This document shows positions 10,801-23,400 of a stretch of 64,000 nt of DNA, in pieces. Origin of the DNA: Ceratodon purpureus. Taxonomy: Eukaryota > Streptophyta > Bryopsida > Pseudoditrichales > Ditrichaceae. The stretch spans positions 8,562,344 to 8,626,343 of the forward strand of contig CM026427.1 of NCBI GenBank assembly GCA_014871385.1, in the 5' to 3' direction. Every line of letters begins with the position of its first letter. Within the stretch, counting starts at the first letter, position 1. The notes beneath the pieces were generated by a model. It saw nothing but the letters and a program-made list of their open reading frames with translations. It did not search any database and was not told the origin of the DNA. A program made the translations under genes and the position numbers.

Positions 10801-13800
10801 ACTTATAAGATTTCTATCTAAAATTTCAATGCTTTTTATTACCCTTGATTCCGCAAGAGCTTTTGGAAGTATCTACTAAAATATTGAATAAAAAGGCGCC
10901 AGTTTTTTTGAAAATTCATGATTATGTTTGCTTAGAAAAAATAAAATAACATTGAAGGAATGGAATAAAAATCACAAAGAAGGATACACTTGTATAATTT
11001 CAATGACGTGTTTTCTATTTTTTATTACTACACTTATATACTACCTTCAAAATATTTTATACAAGTAACTACACGACTATCTTTGAGATTGTAAAAAACC
11101 AATTCTCAGTATATTGAATTTTTATGATCCAAACGTCATCAAAGTTTTGTTGATGTATTAGATAATTTGCCAAAAAATAATGTAAATTTCTTTTGATGTT
11201 TTTGGACTAAATGTTTCCACTACAAAGAGATTATTTTTGACGGTTTAAAGAATTAATTACCTGTATTTAAAATATGGGAGGTAGTTTAAAGGTGTAATTT
11301 TTTTCTAACTTGCAACTAATTGCAGAAAAATAACTAAGATAAGCATAATTTATTTTAAGAGGTTATTTATTTGTATTTTGGACACAAAGTTTATAGTTTT
11401 CTACGTCTCAAAAACAAAATTGACAAAACAAGAACTTGCCCAAAATTGCAATTATCCTTGGTATGTCCTTTGGCACTGGTTGTACAATGTTGTGCAAATG
11501 CTATGCAAAACCATGTAATTCCATTGAATATCAAAGAACCATAAAAAATTATATCAGTTCTAAAAATACATGCCAGATGAAGTGAACCGAAGCATCCAGG
11601 TTCCAAGACTAAACAATGTTATGAATATGGTTTGGGGCTTCATCATAAGATTCACCGCTCTTGATCTTACAGAAACCGGATCTAGACCTACCCCAAGTGT
11701 GCCTCTTTGCGCACATGATGACAATCTCCATAGCCACACAAAAGTTGGACACATGAGCATTGAGCAACATCTCTCTAATATTTTAGCTGAAGATAATTGC
11801 ATGACAAGCTATGTTGATGCCGCAAATCACGGGCTTGACATCCAATAACCATGGCTTGGCAACATCATGGCACGGAAAACTTAGAATGTGTAATCATTCG
11901 CAGAATTTGTTGTATCTAGTCTAATTCCGATTCAATTGTCCTGGCTAATGTTCGGTTAAATTTGTACACATTGAAGAGAATTGAGGTTGGTTCACTGCTA
12001 CAATCCCACCTTTGGGTTTCATTGTTGGAAACTCCTTGGTCAAGTTTGTGCAATTTTGCACTGTCTTTAGTTTCGGATCACTTGTTTTGACAAAAGATGT
12101 TATTTGAAAAGAGTTCAGCAACTTCACTTTGGTAGGCCCTAAATCTACAAAGGAGGAGTCAGGTAATTGAGTGCTTCTCAAGAGTTGGAAGGATGCATGT
12201 GTATTGTACTCTTTTATTCAAAAATTGAGTTGCCAAAGGTTAATACAATACCGTGGATGCACTACAGTCATACACAAATCATAGAAAAGCACACTCCTGC
12301 AATATACTATCAGAATCAAACTATATATGTGGTCTTCTTCAATATTTCCACAATGACTCAGCATCAAACTTACAAACATAAATTCAATTCAGGCAGATGC
12401 CTGCAGAGCCCAAAAAGTGAAGGAATTTGATCCTGGCGCATGCCAAGACAACCATCTAGGAACATGAAACCGGTTGGGCCCATCACAAAGCAAGCTTTCT
12501 GATAGAATGGGAACATCACAGTTGAAATTGGAAGCAAGCTGGTGAGACTCACTTTCAATTTTGTATTCTATTCTGGAAATTCTCTACTCGCGGACACCAC
12601 AACCACTTGAACTCACTACCAGCCCACAAGTTTAGTACTTCTGCAAGTATGTGTGCTAAAGCTACTTTGTCTAGGAAACATGACAATCTAAAGAGCAGCT
12701 CAAATGGCATGCTGAAAGTACTAACTAATACTTGTAATTGGTCATTTCAAAGAGGTGAACTCGCAAGTAATAATTAAGTTAAACTTCATGACAAATACTG
12801 AAGCATTATCATGTGTCAATGTTTAAGTTATGAACATGTGTATTGGCATGTTTTCAAGTTTTATATGTGAGATATGATTATACTTCAACATTCACAATCA
12901 CAAATTATTAATAACAAGATATAATTATGTTGCATTGTATACCCATTTTAACAATGATGTCCTAAGTTAGGAACCTTCGAGCAGACTTTCCATTTTACAG
13001 AGCCTTTCTGTATTGGAAAACGGAGAAGCTCAAGCTTCCAGAACTTTAGCCACTTCATAGTCCTGCATGAATCGAGCTCAGTCTCCACTGCACATTTGTT
13101 CTTCAGAGTAAACAGAAAACAACCTGATGAGAATATCCAAAGAGCCCAGCTTCAACCCCTTCAACCCAAGTCGAGGACAACAAGGACACACAATAGCCAA
13201 GAAATCACGCCAGTCATGATACAAAGCCATTAGCAAGAACACATCTCAACTCTCCCCTAATGATACCTATAATCACTAGCTAGGCCCCTAATGATCAACT
13301 TTCTTTCCCCTCCTCCGTGATTCGTGTCAGGAGCATTCACCAGCACGTCTTGAGTGTGACCCCCAACAAACTGAAGGGAACAACTCCCTGGGCACGATTA
13401 TTAAAGCAGGCCAGGACTCAAGGGTAGACCCTTCCCAAATACGCATCCTAAGTACCGATCCCATGACAACACAATTCAGCTCATGACTTGCATAAAAACC
13501 AACAAAAGATCTCACTCTTCCATACTCCACCTTACTCCATGCAACATCCCAATAACCATCACTAACCATCAAAAACAATCAATAACAATCAACAACAATC
13601 ACCACCATCATGTCATACCCAACAAGGAATGAATCATCCCGCCTAACATTCAACCACTTCCATGGTAATCCAATATACACAATGCAATATATATCAACAT
13701 CAATATCACCAAATCGAACTTATGACATAAGCAAGCATGCAAGCTGGCCAGCATTAGATCTAATTAGTACGTTGCACTGTGTGTGGAACCGCGGGTCAGT

Positions 13801-14149
13801 CAAGATTAGCAACCTAATATATATGAGCTCAGACCAAGGACACAAGTTGTGCAAAGTTGGAGAGCTCGGAACCCACTTTCGCTCTTTTTCCGTTGTTTTG
13901 TTTTTTTGGTTTTTCCGTTTCCGCTGGGATGATGATGGACTGTACTTTGTGGAGGCGAGCTTTTGTGGACCCATGGAGGACGGGTTTAGCGACCGAGTTG
14001 ACACGAGGTGTCAGCAGAATTAGGTGCTGATATTGCAACCATGATAAAAGGCTTCATGGCCTGGGAGAACATCATCTGTGGAGGGAGTTGGGTATAAGAG
14101 TTCTGTGGATGGGCTTCTGGGCTGCTAAGTTAACTGTTCAAGTTCATCA
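7812..14149. other. Long intergenic stretch without a recognised gene
   Basis: About 6.3 kb. From 7.8 to 11.4 kb the sequence is very AT-rich with no ORF worth calling. From 11.4 to 13.6 kb GC rises and overlapping ORFs of 60-90 codons appear on both strands, which could be eroded repeat or gene sequence, but I cannot match them to a family. Low-complexity CAA/CAATCAA-type DNA lies near 13.57-13.61 kb. Confidence 0.4.
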
Positions 14150-14196
14150 CCATCTCTCTTGCTCTTGCTCTTGCTCTCTCTCCCTCTCTCTCTGCA
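14150..14196 (+). promoter_or_regulatory. Pyrimidine-rich leader upstream of cytochrome b561 gene
   Basis: A run of (CTTGCT)n passing into (CT)n lies 40-90 bp upstream of the b561 start codon. Pyrimidine patches near transcription starts are common in plant core promoters. The exact start site cannot be read from the sequence. Confidence 0.4.
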
Positions 14197-14236
14197 TGTT
14201 GCTCTGATTCAGAGAGTTGCAGCAATTCTTGCAGCG

Positions 14237-16178
14237 ATGGGGAACTTGAGCATCTTCTCAGCCTTTGTGGTCACTCTTCTTGCTCACTGTGTGTTGGTGG
14301 CGCAAGCAGCAACTGAGCCTGCTACCGGTGGTGCTGCTGGAGAGCCTGTTGTAAGTGGAATCATGCTCATCACTTGCCATGAAGTTTTGTGTAACTGTCC
14401 ATCTCATGTGTTCTCCGTTGTACATCACTTGCATATCCCTTGCATATCCCTTGCAAATTAGTTGCATATTAGTTGCATATTCCTTGCATGTTACTTGCAT
14501 GTTGCTTGGAGTTGTTTGGATGGTGATGATGTTGCTGGGATTGATGTGGGAGGAGTTTTTGAGGTGAGGGGATGTGGAGATGAGCTATCTTGGTTCATGG
14601 AGATAGGTTTGGGTGTTGCTGTGATGGTACAGGATATGCTGAGTATATTAGTTGGGGTCTAGCACATGTCTCTGTATGAGGATAGTGTGTCCGGGCAGCG
14701 TGATCGTGAGTTTGTGTTTAATGATTCATGGGGAAATCAACCATGGAGTCGACAGGTCGCACGTCTTGCAGGGACATCGCTGTGCTGGACAATTATTTCG
14801 CATGAGTTGTGTGGTCAAATTGGGCGTCCTGAGTCGATGTCGATTGTGTGCTTACCGTTGCTGGTGAAGGTCAATGATGGGTGGCTTCAAGGAGGACCAC
14901 TTTGTACAGCTCTGGGTCACTGCATAAATGTGTTCAAAGTTTGCAAGGAATGGATTACATGAGTGTAGTAGCTTGTTTGTTTACCCAGGTAGTGTTGACT
15001 CAGTTGCTGTGAAATCATCATGTCGCAGGAGCATTACCCATTTCACTGGATCAAGGTTCATGGCTGGCTCATGTGGCTGGGCATGGGGCTTCTCATGCCG
15101 GTAGCAATCGTCATGGTCCGCTTCTCACAGCAAGCGCGCGCGCGAGGTGACCTGAAAACTGTGAGGACTTTAGTCTATGCGCATATTTTCATTCAGGTGA
15201 ACTACCGAATCCTTTCCACTTTTTTCCTTTCTTGTCCTTACATGGCATTGATTAGATTGTTCGCAATGAGTCTCTTGAAAGAATGAAGTAAGACATGGTG
15301 GGTTTAAGTAAACTGTGTGACGTTCTTTCAGGTTATTGCGGTGTTGGCGGTCATTTGCAGCGCTGTGGTTGCAATCATGAAATTCGACAACAACTTCCAC
15401 TATACCCATGAGCGACTTGGTCTGGCGCTGTGGATCTTGGTGTGGCTTGCCCCTCTTGTTGGATTCATTCGCCCTGATCAGTAAGTGTTCTTGCTAAAAC
15501 TAATCTGAGTTCCATTTTAGAATTTTGCTTTTGAGTCTTGGCCTTGGGCTTCATTCAGAAGCCCTTGCTCTTTGAAGTCAGAGCTGAGCTGTTGAGCTCG
15601 TATAGAAAGAGACTTCGCTTTCTGTTGCCACAATTACTCACTTGGGGAATATTCATGGTGCCCCTCGTCGTGTTCCTAACTTAGAGTTTATTTGTTACTG
15701 TAGCCTCTGTACGTGCTGCTCTGATTCCTTTACTATTCCTTGGCACGGAAGGTTACGTAAAATTTACGGGTGTTGCAAAGCCCTCACTCATAGCTGAGTG
15801 AATGAGTAGTGCACAGGAAAAAGTTTCTTCCCCTTCTCACCTTCACGTGTCTGTTGCACATGCAGTGGAATGAAATCCAGGCCAGCGTGGTATGCTGCTC
15901 ACTGGCTTTTCGGCACTGCTGGCGTGCTTTTGGGATTCTACAACATCTACACAGGCCTGCACGCATACGAGCTTATGAGTGGAAAGAGCTTACGGACGTT
16001 AAACATCCTCTTTTCAATTCAGCTTAGCATTGTCGCTTTCATTTACCTCACCCAGGATCGTTACCAGTATTTCAAGGAGCAAGGAAGATTCTCGAAGTCT
16101 GTGACTCCCATGTACAACGACCAGAAGCCAAAAGATGAAGGTCTTGACGCGCATACACAGGGCCTCCCCAATGTGTAA
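14237..16178 (+). CDS. Cytochrome b561 domain membrane protein
   Basis: A probable transmembrane electron carrier of the plant cytochrome b561 / ferric reductase family. Four exons, 14237-14350, 15029-15196, 15332-15480 and 15866-16178, splice in frame (phases 0, 0, 2) to 247 residues. Residues 1-24 form a signal peptide (MGNLSIFSAFVV ... VAQA). About five membrane segments follow: roughly 48-68, 87-110, 123-140, 154-170 and 186-205. The four core histidines expected to bind two hemes are visible at H49 (VHGWLMW), H90 (YAHIFIQ), H120 (THERLG) and H156 (AAHWLFG). The KSRPAWYAAHW segment is typical of the family, and the length fits the short plant b561 proteins that lack a DOMON domain. The electron donor and acceptor cannot be told from sequence. 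The intron-1 ORF at 14666-14962 is not part of the gene. Confidence 0.93.
14426..14502. repeat. 11 bp tandem repeat in b561 intron 1
   Basis: Seven diverged copies of an 11 bp unit close to CCCTTGCATAT lie end to end within intron 1 of the cytochrome b561 gene. The TTGCA(T/A) core is kept in every copy. Confidence 0.85.
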
Positions 16179-17155
16179 GCGGAAAAATATTGTGAACAAT
16201 TCTTCACTGTTCGGCCTTCTGGCAAATGTTTTCCATAGATGATGGAATAGTTTTCCATGGATCAGATCAGATAGAGGATATCCCATGCGCAGCAAAGATT
16301 CTGGTTAGGTGATTAGTGTACGTATGGGTTGTATCATAGGTTCGGATCAGGGTTTTACGTTGAGGAAGTTCTCTTTAAATGACATTCCCATCGTAAGGTG
16401 CTTGTGGTGCTTAACATAAGGTGTATACAGAACGTCGTTAGACGTGTACAAGATATGAAGGTTTCTTTTACAATTGTTATCATTGTGAGTCGCAGGCTAC
16501 TTCAAAATGAGGTGTTTTGAAGCTCCACTTTAACCACATTTGCCTTGACTAGTATACACATGAAAGTGAATGTGTACGATATCATAAATGAAAGAAAGAA
16601 AGGTGATTGTGCGGTCCACCTCAGTGTTGCGGCCAACTTGCCTTCACAAACAAAGCCTCCGTACATGATCTCGACATGATTGGTTACGGGCAACACCTCA
16701 ATTCTCTACCTCTCTGCATACCGTCTGAGAGATAGCGCTGTAACGGTCACAGATAACCTAGACCATCAACAGCTACTTTGACTGTTAAAATACAGATGCC
16801 GAGGAAAAAGTCTAGAGACAGATGTGATCACGAGGAATATTAAATGGGAGAAGGTCCAAATTCTTCGCCTCACGTAATAGTGCCTCCACCAACTTGATTC
16901 AGATCTTCGACCAGAAAGCGGAGAGAGATAAACCTTCACCAGGTATGTTGGCGTTTATAAAACACCGAAGAGTAAACCCTCGAAGGGCATGTATGGTCAG
17001 CAAAGGAAACACGATTGCAACAAAGTGCAGAACACTTTAAATCAGATGACTCACATGCACCCAAGCGAAAGCTCATCTTATCTATCTACTGGTCCTACAT
17101 ATGCACAAAGTAGAAATTTACAGAAAGATGCTATGTACACTTACCTTGAGATTAC
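16179..17155. other. Convergent 3' region between b561 and CDC20
   Basis: About 1 kb between the two stop codons of convergent genes, presumably both 3' UTRs. The ORFs here are short and unsupported. Confidence 0.5.
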
Positions 17156-18822
17156 TTACCTGATCCTGTTCAAAGACGACAATCCACTTCCAACTTCCTT
17201 CAACCGCTTCTGTGCAGCAGGCTTCACCTCCGGTTGTCCGAACACTTGCCAGAACCTGAGAGTCTCATCACCGGCGGCAGATGCAACCGTGTACCCATCA
17301 GGGCTCTGAGCCAAGTGGAGCACTCTGGACGTATGGCCAGTGAACTCAGCCATCTTCACCATGGAAGGGTACTTCCACAAGCACAGCTGGTTTTGGCTAA
17401 ACCCGTGCGAGCTCAGAATCTCCTTCTCGTGCTTGCTCCACTGAAGAGCACACACCTGGGACCCGGTGTCGATGCTGTTGACACAAGCACCAGTGTGCGT
17501 GTTCCAGAATTTGATGCTACGGTCGGCAGTTCCACCGCCTGATGCCAACAAGTTGCTCTGGAAAGGGCACCATGCGAGGGCTTTCACGGCAGCTTGATGG
17601 TCATCGAGACGGTGAAGATAGCTTGATGTGTGGGAAGAGGCAGCAGCCGAGTCCCAGATGTGGAGCAAGTTGTCGTTGCCTCCACTGGCGAGCTGTTGCC
17701 CTGATGGGGACCATTTCAGTCCGCAAACCTCCTGCTCATGGGCAGCCATGGTCCCAATCACATGGTTGCGGATTCTCACATCGTGGTTCAAAATGGTGCT
17801 GTCGCGGCCGCCTGTCGCGAGAGTTGGACCGTTCCAAGCGAGGGCACCAACTCGAGCAGAGTGACCTCTCAATGTCCTCAACTGCCACAACAAATCCATC
17901 TTACAATTAAAAACTGCCTCCAAAAACAGATCAGAAAACTGAACGAAACCAAATGAGCCCGGCGGATAAACTACCTGGCGAAGTGAAGTCGAATCCCAAA
18001 GCTGTACAGTGCTGTTGTTCAACCCAACGGCAAGGTATTGACCATCCGGAGCCCAGGAAACGCTAGTGATGGGGCCTTCCTCGTCCACCGTCATGAGCTC
18101 TTCAATGGAGCTGGTGGCGGCGTCCCAGAGGTACACGGTCATGCCAAGAGCAATGGCCAGGACATTCGTGGAGCTCCAGTCCATCAAGTTGAGGTAGTAG
18201 TCGTCAAGCAGGTCTGGAGCATCCAGAGTCCTTTCGGGTGCCTGGGGGATGTGTCGGAACATCTTCCTGGGCTTCGCTTGAGCTCCTCCCACGTTCTGAG
18301 AGTACAGGCTCGTGCGCCCGTTCGTGAACCCTTCGGGAGGAGGGGGAGGCTTGCTCTTGAAGGCGAGAATGCGGCTCTGCTTCTGGCCGTTGCTCTCGTT
18401 CAGTAGCGACTCGGCCAGCTGTTTCTTGTATTCTTCCTTGGATGGTGAAGTGGGGTCAGAAGAGTTCTCCTTCGACAACAAGTAGTTGGCCACCTCGAAG
18501 TCCATTGCACTCCGGTCCGTGATGAAGCGATCAGTCTGAAATCCAAAAATATGCCTGTTCAGAAACCTAATCACATGACTAGTTCTATGAGCGTGGTTGC
18601 ATTTCACTATGTCTGAATGCAAGCAGTGGTGGAAGCAACAATATGAAGTTCGACACGACATGACTGCTTGCGTACCGATCTGCCGGGAGTCTTAGCCTTC
18701 GGCGTCTTCTTGGTGACAGGAACAGGCTCAGGGCTCATGCGCTCGCGCAGAGGAAAGCGATCCCATCGCCCACTGTTGGCGCTCTTGGTCGGGGTCTGGA
18801 ATGCCTTAGCCATGGTCTGCAT
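17156..18822 (-). CDS. CDC20: CDC20, APC/C activator
   Basis: A WD40 co-activator that recruits mitotic substrates to the anaphase-promoting complex and is a spindle-checkpoint target. Three exons, 18822-18676, 18535-17975 and 17881-17156, splice in phase 0 to 477 residues (474 if the second Met at 18813 is used). In order: a C-box, DRFITDRS (51-58); a KEN motif (71-73); a Mad2-binding-type segment, [16 protein letters not shown] (104-119) with LYSQ (126-129); [17 protein letters not shown] leading into a seven-bladed WD40 propeller (from about 160); and a C-terminal Ile-Arg tail (NRIR) that docks on the APC/C. The CDH1/FZR subfamily is excluded because the propeller start and the MIM are CDC20-like. 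The C-box has Thr where Pro is usual. Intron 2 (93 bp) has no in-frame stop, and the stop codon overlaps a consensus splice donor. SAICAR synthase lies divergently 1.6 kb away. Confidence 0.95.
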
Positions 18823-20435
18823 TGTCACTGTTAGGGCTTGGGTCCTTTACCTAAGGCAGCCGCAAACCAGAATCTCGACAGCTTGGATCTCAACAAAGCA
18901 ACAGCAATCCACATATACGAGATTGCAACAAGGAACACAACAGAGATATCAATAAACACAATGTCGAACCGAATTCAAAAGTCAGTATCAAGAAAAATAG
19001 TGAAGATCGCTTGTAATGAGCGTGATTGTGAGCGTGGAGGGTAGAAGAAGATGGTACACTGATGGGTGTGAGAGGAGAATGACGATGGAGGCTCATATAG
19101 GGAGCATGATGACAACGGTCAGGGCTGCATTAAGACAATGGTGGCCCCAACGGCTATGTTGGGGTCGTTCATCATCATCATCAGACAGACACCTCCGAAG
19201 TCGTTCATTTCATTCGCATGACTTCTGTCAGTTGGAAGACACCACCAGCTGTGAAATCTCAACGCCAATGCTGTTTACTTCGGTCAGTGATGATGTGAGT
19301 GGCGTGATTCTCACAGGTTTGAATTTTCATGTGTCACCATTTTATTTACATTTTGCGCGGCGATGAGCTTTCAGAACAAAATCGTTACCGTGAGAGGAAG
19401 GTTAGTACTTCGTGAATGCTGGAAAAGAAAGCGAATGAAAACAGTTCGATTGACTTACAGAAGGGATTTCTGCCGTAGTGCATGAGCACCGAATCGTAGA
19501 ACTGTGCGTGACTCAGGTAATTTGCGGAGGAACCCAGTTGGTGAATCATTTGATGTCTGTTGTCGCGCCCATCTTGCTCAACAGAATGCCAACCTCGGCT
19601 GCTGCTTGATTCCGTTCAATCTCTTTTGTCCCTGTTGATCACAGCAACCACCACCGTCTTCATCATGCCACCACCTCATGTGCTCATCATCGCCCTCTTC
19701 TGTTTCGAATTCTCTTATTCCCCATCCTGTGTTACCTATTCCAACCCCCGGTTTGAATGCAAAAACAATGCGTCAAATGCAATCAACGATTAGCTTGCAA
19801 CTATTTTACCTTTCAATCTTCGGAATTAACCTTATGGAACTGCGAATCATATTTCCAAACTTCATCGCCCAATTTGTACTTCAGGAAGCTCCTAATATTG
19901 TGGCAGATATGCCGGCTATGTCAAGGGTTTCTGCAGCAACCAACTTAGAAATCCATTTGACATTCTCATGTACATCGAATCATAAAACCGAACCTCTTCG
20001 GAAAGATTTTGCACCGAAGGAATTGACATCTACGAGCCTCTACACATGACTCACAATTCGGGAAGAACATGGTGACCCGTGACACCATGTCCCATTGGAA
20101 TATTGCTAAATAGGTATCCAAGGTTTCATGTCGAACCTCCCATGCCAGGGTCTCGGATGGCGAAGCATCAGAATCACTGCAGAATCAGGGGACACTAGAG
20201 TGTATCCAGATTGTCTCGGTCCTTGCATCAAAGAAATCTGCTTCCCAGCAAGGCTCTACCACTTGAGGAGACAAGTGCCACATGTGGGCTTGAAAATTTT
20301 GTGCTCCATTAGGAATTCAGTCTTGTGGAGCTTGGAAGGGAGTTGGGCATTGAATTGCTGCGGTGGGGTTGGAGCTAATTGAGCATCAGGATCAGGCTCC
20401 CAGTTGTTCCTATTCCTTTACTGATTAGTGTAGAG
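18823..20435. other. Divergent intergenic region, CDC20 / SAICAR synthase
   Basis: 1.6 kb between two divergent start codons must carry both promoters. ORFs of up to 123 codons on the plus strand (19.0-20.05 kb) have no recognisable domain. No clear TATA box or telo-box was found. Confidence 0.5.
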
Positions 20436-23400
20436 ATGGTGGCGGCGATGATGATGAGTGCGGCTCTTGTTACAGCGCCTTCTTCGTCCATAGAGGCTGC
20501 TTCGGGTCTTCCAGCTCAGGGGTTGCCCCGCTGCTCTGCGAAGCTGCGCCTTCGTGCTGCTACGTCGGTCGTCGGTCTTTCGTCCCGGGTTGCGCTCAGT
20601 AGTGCAGGGAGAGTCTCCTCTGGGAAGCTCCGAGGCAGGATGGAGGTTGCTGGGGGGAGAGTGAATGCGGCGATGGTGAGCTCGACCGTGGATTTGAATG
20701 CGCGGCGCCCAGAGGTGGAGACTGCGATCGATGAGGCTATGGATAACTGCATTACCGAGACTTATCTGAATGATGCAATTCCGTCGCTGGGGCCAAAGAT
20801 TCGCGGCAAGGTTTGCTAACTCCTTTGCGTTTGCATTTTCCACTTGTGACCTACTTGTTGTTGCATCTCTTCTTGTTCCTTGCCAAGCATTGTAGAGGTT
20901 TACATGCTTTGTTTTTCTACACAATAGCAGAATTTTTTCGGTGTGAGTTTACTCGTGTGATGAATTCGAATTTTGTTCGTCTTGTGGCAGGTCAGAGACA
21001 TTTATGAAGCCGGCGATTACATGGTGCTAGTGACGACTGACAGGCAGAGTGCATTCGACCGCGTTCTCGCTTCTGTACCTTTCAAAGGACAGGTCAAGTT
21101 TGTATTCCTTAAACCCTAAACCCTTAGTCTGCATTACGTTTGAGTGGAACATTGCTGTCACTACTTTGAATCTCACATCTTAAATTTGTGATCGGAATTG
21201 GAAGCGAATGTGATTGAAATTCTGGCTGTATTGGTGTTTTGATATGCTCTGGTTTCTTCTCTTCACATCCGGATCCTCTGAGATTGTGTATTGTAAATCA
21301 TGTGTTATGGTGCAGGTATTGAATCAGACAAGTGTCTGGTGGTTTGACAATACGAAGCACATTACTGATAATGCGGTTGTCAGTGCTCCAGACCCAAATG
21401 TTACTATTGCTAAGAAGTGCACAGTTTTTCCGGTAGAGTTTGTAGGTATTACTCTTTTGACATCCATTGCATCCCACATTGCACGAAGTGTGATTCAATT
21501 GAATTATATTCAGAGACTGAATCTTGACAGTGTAGGCCAGATGGTATCGTGGCACTGAAATTTGTGGTATGGGTTTCCTCTGACTTGCTAAATTGGAAAT
21601 TACTTGTTAATGCCCAATGAAAGTGCTGTATTTGTGGTTTTTCAGTACGAGGCTTTGTGACTGGCAGCACGAGTACTTCACTCTGGACAGTTTATAACAA
21701 TGGTGTGCGCAATTATTGTGGTAACGAACTCGCTGAAGGTAATGAACTCATGTTCTATTTTCCTCTTACATGGTTATAAAGCCATGGTGTACTTAGCAGT
21801 AAAATATAGAGTCTGATCATTGCTACCTTCTTGACGATTATTGTAGGGCTGTGCAGAAGTTTTCAACACTGAGCCCTAAACCTGCAAGTTTTTAAATTTT
21901 TGCTATTTGTGCGTAGTCATAACGATAGCTACTGTGCTTCGATGAGCTGTTTCTAGTGGCAGGGTGTCTAAAAGTGACCTTTGGTTGTATTCAGGAATGA
22001 AGAAGAATGAAAAGTTGAAGGCTAATATAATAACTCCTACCACTAAGGCTGCTGACCACGATCTACCTATTTCAGGAGATGAGGTGTGTTACATTCACAT
22101 CATGTTTCTGAATTTCCCATTTGGCTTTACTCTTCCAGTTTAGAGGGATCATTTAATTATGCAATCTATTCACATTCAAGTGGACAAATCGTCAGGAAGC
22201 TAATATTGTGGTCGATGTTGAGATTTGCAGATAATAGAGCAGGGATTGATGTCAAAAGAAGATTATGAGGAGGTCAAAGACAAAGCTCTTGCGCTTTTCA
22301 AGTTTGGACAGGTGCAATGGCCGTCCTATATTTCTGTTCCCTCATTCCTGTGAAGTAGCGGCATGCGTTTAGAATTTTTACACTAAGCCTGCCATTATTG
22401 CTTTCTTATCAGGAGGTGGCCTTGAAGCATGGATTACTGTTGGTAGATACTAAGTACGAGTTCGGCAAGACAAGTGATGGGACTATAGTTCTAATTGATG
22501 AGGTAAATGTCTACTCTGTCACTATTGTCGTGTAGACGTTAATATTGCAGAGGTGGCCTACTTACACACTCGGGCTCAAGTAAGTGGCACTTTTTTCAAC
22601 CCAGTTCACATAGATTGCCTAACAGTATTTCCCTACCGCAGGTCCATACTCCAGATTCTAGCCGTTATTGGATAGCATCCTCATATGAAGAAAGGCAAAG
22701 CCAAGGACTAGAGCCTGAAAACATTGACAAGGTTCGTAGCTTCAAGTTACCTTACATCATGTTTGGGGAATACGTAAGTAGAGTTTCTTAAATGAGAGGT
22801 AGTATTTTTGAGTGCGTCAACTGCTCTATTAGTTATAAATTCTTAAAATCGCAACGGTACCTGAAACTGATGCAATCTTATTTCTGATTCAAAAATTATG
22901 AGCTACTTGTGGTTTCAGTTTACTGAAATAAGCTTCCGTATGTCATGACGGTTTGGTGAAGTGCAGGAATTCCTGCGCCTGTGGTTCAAGAGCAAGTGTG
23001 ACCCGTACAATGACAAGGTATTGGTAGATTGTAATAAATATTCGAATTTTCTTAATGATGACCATCTCATATTTCTTTCATGTCTGGCTTAGTTAACTTA
23101 TGGTGGGTGTGTTCTCGAACATCATGCGATATCCGGATAGAATATGATTGTTTTATGGCAGATGAGAAGTACATTTTAATTAAGTTTGGGCGACGAATTT
23201 CGTTTAAATTCTGCAGCTTTATATTTTCTTCAAATATGTTGTTGCAGAAGTTGAAGTTGTTAACTAGGTTTTCCGAGGCTGGCTATTCGAATAGATATCT
23301 GGATGTAAACTTGTACAATGAAATGTCTTTTTGAGTTGTCGAGAGGATGCGCTTTGCCCGTTCTTTGAAGGGTAGCCCAGGCTGATGTATACTGGATGTT

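Noticed and set aside
8000..11300. Possible CRISPR, operon or bacterial-type system
   Set aside because: No regularly spaced repeats, Shine-Dalgarno-led gene clusters or bacterial families. The window is eukaryotic throughout.
14666..14962. 98-codon ORF between b561 exons
   Set aside because: It lies wholly inside intron 1, and the flanking exons splice in phase without it.
17234..18406. Several plus-strand ORFs of 72-122 codons
   Set aside because: They are antisense to the WD40 coding exons of CDC20 and show no domain of their own.
18607..18828. CDC20 exon 1 starting upstream at a GTG codon
   Set aside because: The apparent first codon at 18828 is GTG. The first ATG is 18822, with a well-placed second ATG at 18813.
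21105..21125. AAACCCTAAACCC string in a SAICAR synthase intron as a telomeric remnant
   Set aside because: Only about two telomere-type units, too short to claim an interstitial telomere; at most an incidental telo-box.
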